DNA of 64,000 bases from Rhyzopertha dominica (taxonomy: Eukaryota; Arthropoda; Insecta; Coleoptera; Bostrichidae). How positions within the stretch are numbered: the stretch's first letter is position 1; the number at the start of each line of letters is the position of its first letter. Below are positions 59,101 through 64,000 of this stretch, piece by piece. A model generated the notes under the pieces. The model saw only the letters and a list, made by a program, of their open reading frames with translations, did no database searches and was not told the origin of the DNA. The position numbers were made by a program, and so were the translations under genes. Location: contig QCXZ01000003.1 of NCBI GenBank assembly GCA_025024175.1, positions 34,620,257 through 34,684,256 of the forward strand, in the 5' to 3' direction.

Positions 59101-60059
59101 TAGGGCTGGGCAAAATATCGATACTTACTCAAAGTATCGATACTTTTGGCGGTATCGGGTATATCGATACCTCCTTTTCGTGGTATTCAGGTATCGAAAG
59201 TATTCAAAAGTATCGAAAGTAGTCAAAAGTATCGAAGTATTGAAAGCATTGGAAAATATCGAAATATCTAAAGTATCGGACGTATTTAAAAGTATCTGAA
59301 GTACCGAAAGTATCAAAAGCATTGAAAATATCGATACTTACTCAAAGTATTGTTACTTTTGCCGGTATGGAGGATCGATACCACCTTGTCGTGGTATTCA
59401 AGTATCGAAAGTATCCAAAAGTATTTGACTTGTCGAAACTATCAGATTTGTTGAAAATATCGAATATTGCAATAATTTAAAGTATGAAAAGCTTCATAAG
59501 TATTGCAGCATTTAAAGTATCGGCAGTGTTAAAAGTAATGAAAATATTAAAAAATGAAATAATACAAAGTTGGAAAAGTACGTATCGAAAAAAGCGTCCA
59601 AAATATTGACAGCATCAAAGGTATTGAAAGGATCGAAATTTCTGAATAATTTAAAGTATAAGAATCGAAATTATTTCAGAGGGTGTTTAGTGTATTAGCG
59701 GTACCAAAAGTATTTAAAGTATCAAAATACCGAATTAATTTCAAACCTGGAAAGTATCTAAAGTTGTGAAAGGAAAAAGTCGTGACTCGTAATAACTGTT
59801 ATAACTGGATCTAACATTTGAAATATTGTACATACACCTCAGCACATTCCAAATTATTCCTATTTCAATAATTTAACCATTTCTTTGTAGCTCCTGTATA
59901 TAGTGAAGCAACTTTGATACTTTTGATACATTCGATACTTCGATATTTTCGATACTTTTAATACTTCGATACTTTTCATACTTTCGATACTTTTGAGTAG
60001 TATCGACACTACACCAGTATCGATTATCGATACCTGTCTAATGTTATCGCTCAGTCCTA
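59101..60059. mobile_element. hAT-type non-autonomous element filled with a GTATCGAAA minisatellite
   Basis: The ends TAGGGCTGGGCAA (59101) and, on the opposite strand, TAGGACTGAGCGA (from 60059) are imperfect terminal inverted repeats. The flanks GTGCTGAA (59093-59100) and GTGCTGAA (60060-60067) are an exact 8-bp target duplication, diagnostic of hAT-like transposition. The interior from 59116 to about 59760 consists of degenerate AAAGTATCGAAAGTATC units. Between 59910 and 60045 the same words appear in the opposite orientation (GATACTTTCGATACTT), so the element can fold back. There is no transposase frame. The internal frames at 59093-59299, 59125-59322 and 59860-60171 are products of the repeat. 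Confidence 0.9.
59113..59430 (+). repeat. higher-order duplication inside the minisatellite
   Basis: The stretch from 59113 (AAATATCGATACTTACTCAA, then GGCGGTATC and TTTTCGTGGTATTCA) recurs from 59327 (AAATATCGATACTTACTCAA, then GCCGGTATG and TTGTCGTGGTATTCA), giving a period of about 214 bp over roughly 100 bp. Confidence 0.85.
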
Positions 60060-60289
60060 GTGCTGAAGTGCTTAAAAAGAACTTTGTCCTTTCTTTCAGA
60101 TGCAAGTAAAAGTAAATCTGCTGATATGGTATTATGCAAAACTTTTGATGATAGGACAAGTGAAACTGCAAATAAAGATATTTAAAATAGTAAAATGGTT
60201 GTCACTGGACACGGTCCAAAAATCAGTATTTCTACTCCATATGAGAAAATAGCTTGGGTTGACTAATTATTGATACTATTCACCAGTGT

Positions 60290-60740
60290 GATTGGATTTA
60301 GGAGACTTCTGTTTCTATGCTGTTGAAATCTCTTTAATTGTGGACAACGCAGTTTCTCTGAAAGCTGTGCTCAAACGGAAAATCGCTAAAAGAACATTGG
60401 CCGTTGCAAGGAGACGGAAATGCACCCGGAAAGAAATACACAATCGACCTTTCACCCTAACACCCCGAATGCCTCAACACCGCGCGGCCACCCCTTAATT
60501 AATCCGGTTGGCTAGATTGGTTCAGGGTAGATGTGAATGCGCGCGCTGGACCAACCCTTTTACAGCCTCCGCCCTAATTAACAGACTCATTAGCGCTGTG
60601 TCCTTCGTCATTGGACACCACTCGCGCAACGTTAATCTGCGCCAGACTGTGCAGCTTCTGTTTTCACCAAGAAAGAGAGGGCGTGTAAATTACAAACGTA
60701 TTGTCTGGAATTTTCTCATCAGATTCCTTTATGTATTGCA
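60290..60740. promoter_or_regulatory. CpG-richer patch, possible conserved noncoding element
   Basis: The 68- and 79-codon plus frames (60292-60498, 60508-60747) are basic and unrecognised. The DNA has TTAATTAATCC and CTAATTAACAG cores and an inverted pair GTGTCC/GGACAC at 60598-60618. Composition suggests regulatory DNA or an unrecognised exon, and I cannot decide. Confidence 0.28.
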
Positions 60741-60772
60741 ACCCTAATGACTTCCTATTTGTAAGTAATATC

Positions 60773-60922
60773 TACAGGGTAGAGCACCACATATACCTGT
60801 CGAAATCGATCCCTTTATGATAATCGAAAAGACATTTAAAGAATATTGTAACAGGGGGTACCTACATAGTTCGTTTAGAAACACATACCAAAGTCGTGAA
60901 ATTGTAAATGCACTACCCTGTT
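60773..60922. repeat. short inverted-repeat element candidate (150 bp)
   Basis: TACAGGGTAGAGC on the left and, on the opposite strand, TAACAGGGTAGTGC on the right share ACAGGGTAG. The interior is noncoding. The ends resemble CAGGGT-type mariner ends, but the arms are short, so this could be chance. Confidence 0.4.
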
Positions 60923-61470
60923 AAGTTTTTTTAATACTGTGAACCAAAAAAAAACAAGTTAGAGTTATGTTTACAATAGACAACAGAAGTCCTTCTTAAA
61001 AAATGAAGTTTCAAGTTAAATATATGTTTCCTAAATGGCAAACCACTTTTGTAGAGCTTGCGGTGTGGGAATATTTTTATGCTATTTTGGGCTAAAGCCC
61101 ACGCTCTAGCCGCACTTCCGCTTCCTTACATAAGGCAGCGTTTGAGAAGAGCAAATTATTTGAAGTGACCGGCTGGTTTTATCGAGGGATGAAAGGCTTG
61201 CAGCCCATAGACAAGCAGGGTGCGCTTGCTGAGATACAATGAAATCATGGAATGAGGATGGTTGTTGTTATATATGTAACGATTTCCCTAAACTTGCCGT
61301 GGAAAGGGATGAAGTAGTTGCTAAAATGCAAAGAACTTGGGAACAAATGCCTGCAGTCTTTGCTCCCTCGTCATAAGGTTGCCATGGATGGGAAGAGTGT
61401 GACTGCTGTTACACTCTATATGTCCTTTAATATTTAAACAAAGATAAAGAATTATGTGACCAGTGAATAG
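60923..61470. other. no gene recognised
   Basis: A perfect palindrome GGGCTAAAGCCC occurs near 61089-61100. Nothing else is seen. Confidence 0.4.
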
Positions 61471-61476
61471 AGTTAG

Positions 61477-61550
61477 GATTTTGACTGGTCAAAATCTTTT
61501 GTGGCTACTTTACCATTTAATTGACTTGTCAATTGACCAAGCACCGGTCA
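61477..61550. repeat. tandem perfect hairpins, copy 1
   Basis: GATTTTGAC-TG-GTCAAAATC (61477-61496) is a perfect 9-bp stem. It is followed by AATTGAC-TT-GTCAATT (61519-61534), a perfect 7-bp stem, then CAAGCAC. A related pair in the same order lies at 62257-62320. Confidence 0.85.
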
Positions 61551-62256
61551 TATTCCTTGATTTTGCCTAAACATAAAGGCATGGGAAATTGTGTATTTAT
61601 TAAGAAACAGCTAGCAAAAAGTAAAGAATTCATTATATGGTACAGAAATATTCATAATAATAAGCTAACAGTACTAATGACAATGCCTGCTGACTAATGT
61701 AGATAACGAAATATAATTATGGCCACTGAACCCACCCTCGCTATTATCTTCATGTTCCATATTTTTTATCTCCACTTCCACTCAACAGCTTCAAGTTGAA
61801 CTTCATATAAACAATCAACCGGTTACGAAGCTTACTATGGACAATCCCTCATGCGGATCAATTTTCTTGCATGGGGCTGCAAAAGGTGGCATGCTCAACA
61901 CTTTCATAGCAACATCCTTATTTAAGCAATTCGGAAGTCAATTCTTCCACCAAGTGACGGGCTTGACATCTCAGATGGAGTTTTACATACATAGGTGATC
62001 GTCATCTACTGAAAAAAGGTTCACTGTGATAGCCATAGCACGTTTTAAGTTCCTCTTGCTTCAAGTTTTCTCCTCTGTATCGTGGGTCCAGAAGATTGCC
62101 GCCTTATGTGTGTCTGTACAGATCATTTCAATCCGATTTTCAAAATTGTCCAAACAGGTGATTCTTCCATAATTGGATTCGTCAGTAGTTGTAAGCCGCA
62201 TGAAGCTTGAACCTGATAGGACGATTCCAGCTAGATAGCGTCACGCGCGATTAAAA
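61551..62256. other. interval between the two hairpin pairs, no gene recognised
   Basis: No frame here is readable as a known protein on either strand. With the flanking direct repeats, this may be an unidentified mobile element of about 850 bp. Confidence 0.3.
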
Positions 62257-62330
62257 GATTTTGACCAATTTTGACCTAGTCAAAATCTCAGTAAATTGAC
62301 TGCACTCAATTGATCAGGCACAATTCTACA
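62257..62330. repeat. tandem hairpins, copy 2
   Basis: GATTTTGAC and GTCAAAATC form a stem with a 13-base loop (62257-62287). AATTGA and TCAATT form a second stem (62294-62311), followed by CAGGCAC. The order and orientation are the same as in copy 1. Confidence 0.75.
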
Positions 62331-62824
62331 ATTCTACCTGTGAATGGTTAAAATGGTACAGTTGCATTATACACCAAATTAAAAGCCACATATAGTTTGT
62401 CCACAATCTATATTTATATGCTCGCTACTGATAAATCGGTTATTAAGAGAAATAGAGCAACGGTTAAATGGAGAATGTTTTGCAGAATTCAATATTCGCA
62501 AAAAAATCTCATTACAAAATGATCGTGACTTTTTTTAACTGCAAGATATTTTGAAAAAAACTTAAATTTGCAGATTTTATTTGTCATCAATCAATCAATA
62601 ACGCCTAATGAGGTCGCTTTTATATTGTATTGCCGGGAAAACTTAAACAATGTTTAACTAGCACATGACTGAGACAGGCTTGCCCGAATGCTGTATTTAT
62701 TTTCGCACTTAAAAAAATGAAATCGCTTGTATTTGTTTTGTTTGTCTTAAGTCCTGCTTGGACCTCGTTTTTTTCTGTTGCTTTATCTTTTATTCTAACT
62801 TATTCGAATTTTTTCAAAAGTTAA
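62331..62824. other. no gene recognised
   Basis: AT-rich spacer, nothing identifiable. Confidence 0.4.
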
Positions 62825-63330
62825 CTATATCACTGTTGTAATGCGATATCCTCTTACCTTATCATAGGACTGTTTAAAATCTACAACTAATAAACATTAT
62901 TCCTTTTTGTTTCCATAGTGTTCTACTTGAAATGATGCCGTGTCTTGTCTAAATCTAGCCTATTACTTTCCTCTTTCTTCTTGTAGTGAGGTTCTTAGTT
63001 TGACTTTTGGGTAAATAGTTAAGACTTTATACGAGATATTGAGAGGGGCTATTCTCCTATAGTTAGAGAATTCTGCATAATATCTCCTCTTTTGTGCATT
63101 GGTGTGTATATTGCTTCTGTCTAGTTTTGCTTAATTTTTCTCGAGACCATCAATTGTAGGTTTTCCGTTGATAGCTCTCCGCCATATTTGAGTACCTCAG
63201 TAGTAATGTTATTGTTGCTAGAAATTTTTTTGTTCTTCCTTTTTTGTTATTGACTATAATCTGTATATCTTCAGTACTTGGAGGTTCTACCTCTTGATAA
63301 CATATATCCTCTGTATCCATGTTTCCATTT
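62825..63330 (-). pseudogene. LINE reverse transcriptase fossil (N-terminal half)
   Basis: Minus-strand frames give VEPPSTEDIQIIVNNKK at about 63240-63290 and EVLKYGGELSTENLQLMVSR at about 63146-63206. Then come TEAIYTPMHKRGDIMQ at about 63076-63125, SNYRRIAPLNISYKVLTIY at about 63010-63067 and VVDFKQSYDKVRG at about 62845-62885. The family order is PPtxeEixxaixxlKnnKapGxDxixxElLKyggeel, then PIhKKGDxxxCxNYRgIsLLNxxYKvlt, then FxDYKqAYDxV. This is the fingers and first palm motif of a LINE with the craniofacial-type endonuclease lineage. The YADD box is beyond the readable part. Stops and shifts make it dead. Confidence 0.8.
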
Positions 63331-63477
63331 TTCTTTTCTTATTCTTACTTTCGTCTGTCGTTTAACAGTTTTTTATATTTTCATCTGGTCATCGTATGTT
63401 TTTTGTCCTAACACATCCTTTTCTTTGTGTGTGTGAAACATGCTTTAGTAACCTCCTTTTATTTGACTACTTCTGTC

Positions 63478-63625
63478 GGATGAAAACGGCGAGAGGGCGA
63501 CCGTTGAATTGATGGACAAATGAAGTGAGATGATATTTAAAAGAATGTGGGATTACAGACTGGAAAAGAAGCAATAGGCAAAAAAGGAAGCCAAGGGGTC
63601 AAATCGAGTTAGAGTCGCAGTCATA
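63478..63625 (+). pseudogene. LINE ORF2 C-terminal tail fragment
   Basis: One plus-strand frame reads KTARGRPLN, a stop, WTNEVR, a stop, then YLKECGITDWKRSNRQKRKP. The family pattern at the extreme C-terminus of many LINE ORF2 proteins is rRGRPxxRWxddvxxDLxxxgvxdWxxxAqdRxxWr. The two stops lie inside otherwise good matches. Its orientation is opposite to the RT relic at 62825-63330, so it is a separate insertion or an inverted piece. Confidence 0.65.
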
Positions 63626-64000
63626 AGCTAGCGTTTATGAGGTTATTTTAGATTGATAAAGTCAACTCATCTGATATTAAGCTGCAATATGCATTTAAAA
63701 TTGACTGGTTTCACAGGTAATATTTTAAATTACATTCATATAAGAAAATATTTAAAAGGGTGCTGACATTGCGTCTTGATATACCTACACCAAACTCTTT
63801 TCTGTGCGCAGAGTTAATTAATTAATTCCTGCCTAGTGTTCTCAGGTTTAGATACATCAGAGTACATATATTGCAAATGTGAGCAAAAGGTCATTGTCAC
63901 TGACGTGCACAACATATTGTGGCTTTTCATTATAGTAAACGAAATCGTAAAGGTCTAAGCTGAAGCACGAAATCCACATTAAGAAGCTTAATTTTTGTTG
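63626..64000. other. no gene recognised
   Basis: AT-rich spacer to the window edge. Confidence 0.4.

Noticed and set aside
59093..60171. Frames through the GTATCGAAA array (KYRYFWRY-, SKVSKV-, YFRYLNT-type peptides) as repeat proteins
   Set aside because: They are open only because the repeat unit lacks stops. They appear on both strands and follow the DNA repeat, not codon usage.

Overview
The window reads as insect nuclear DNA. It is AT-rich and holds no continuous host gene that I can recognise. Almost everything interpretable is a transposable element or the wreck of one: non-LTR retrotransposons of Jockey and R1 type, Penelope-like elements with GIY-YIG domains, BEL/Pao, Tc1/mariner transposases with a DUF4817 helix-turn-helix, hAT-type short elements and tRNA-derived SINEs. 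That mix fits an arthropod with a large, repeat-filled genome. A beetle is my guess, with low confidence. I found no bacterial operons, rRNA, CRISPR array or true tRNA gene.

Layout, left to right. 1-9000: AT-rich spacer with a Jockey-type reverse transcriptase fossil (2690-3345), a hammerhead-ribozyme-like motif (5439-5480) and a mariner-type transposase fossil (6440-6780). 9000-19000: a microsatellite, an old LINE fossil (10000-11400, minus), a nearly intact Jockey-superfamily LINE (12118-15275, minus), the endonuclease relic of another LINE it abuts (15275-15800), and an R1-clade fossil carrying a SINE (17640-18990). 19000-33500: a duplicated segment around a 100-base assembly gap (21681-22321), a head-to-head SINE pair (23310-23600), three short inverted-repeat elements (25341-25688, 28842-29018, 30075-30220) and a Tc1 relic. 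33500-49200: a short TA-flanked element (37903-38739) next to a BEL/Pao protease relic, a hAT element with near-perfect 8-bp target duplication (40122-40792), a DUF4817 transposase relic, and two Penelope relics (45890-46930 and 48770-49150). 50700-53530: a 2-kb DUF4817/DDE transposon with recognisable ends, beside a second related transposase fossil. 55670-64000: a Tc1 relic, two hAT-type short elements (57288-57830 and 59101-60059), palindromic repeats and two LINE fragments.

No gene set works together as a pathway. The region is best seen as a gene desert or a very large intron/intergenic tract in which elements of different ages are nested. Several CpG-richer patches (for example 32440-32860, 36120-36620, 42600-42780, 50000-50640, 55130-55560, 60290-60740) may be host regulatory DNA, but this is inference. 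The most unusual object is the 959-bp hAT-type element at 59101-60059. It is filled with a degenerate GTATCGAAA minisatellite and several TATCGATA sites, and is bounded by an exact 8-bp target duplication.
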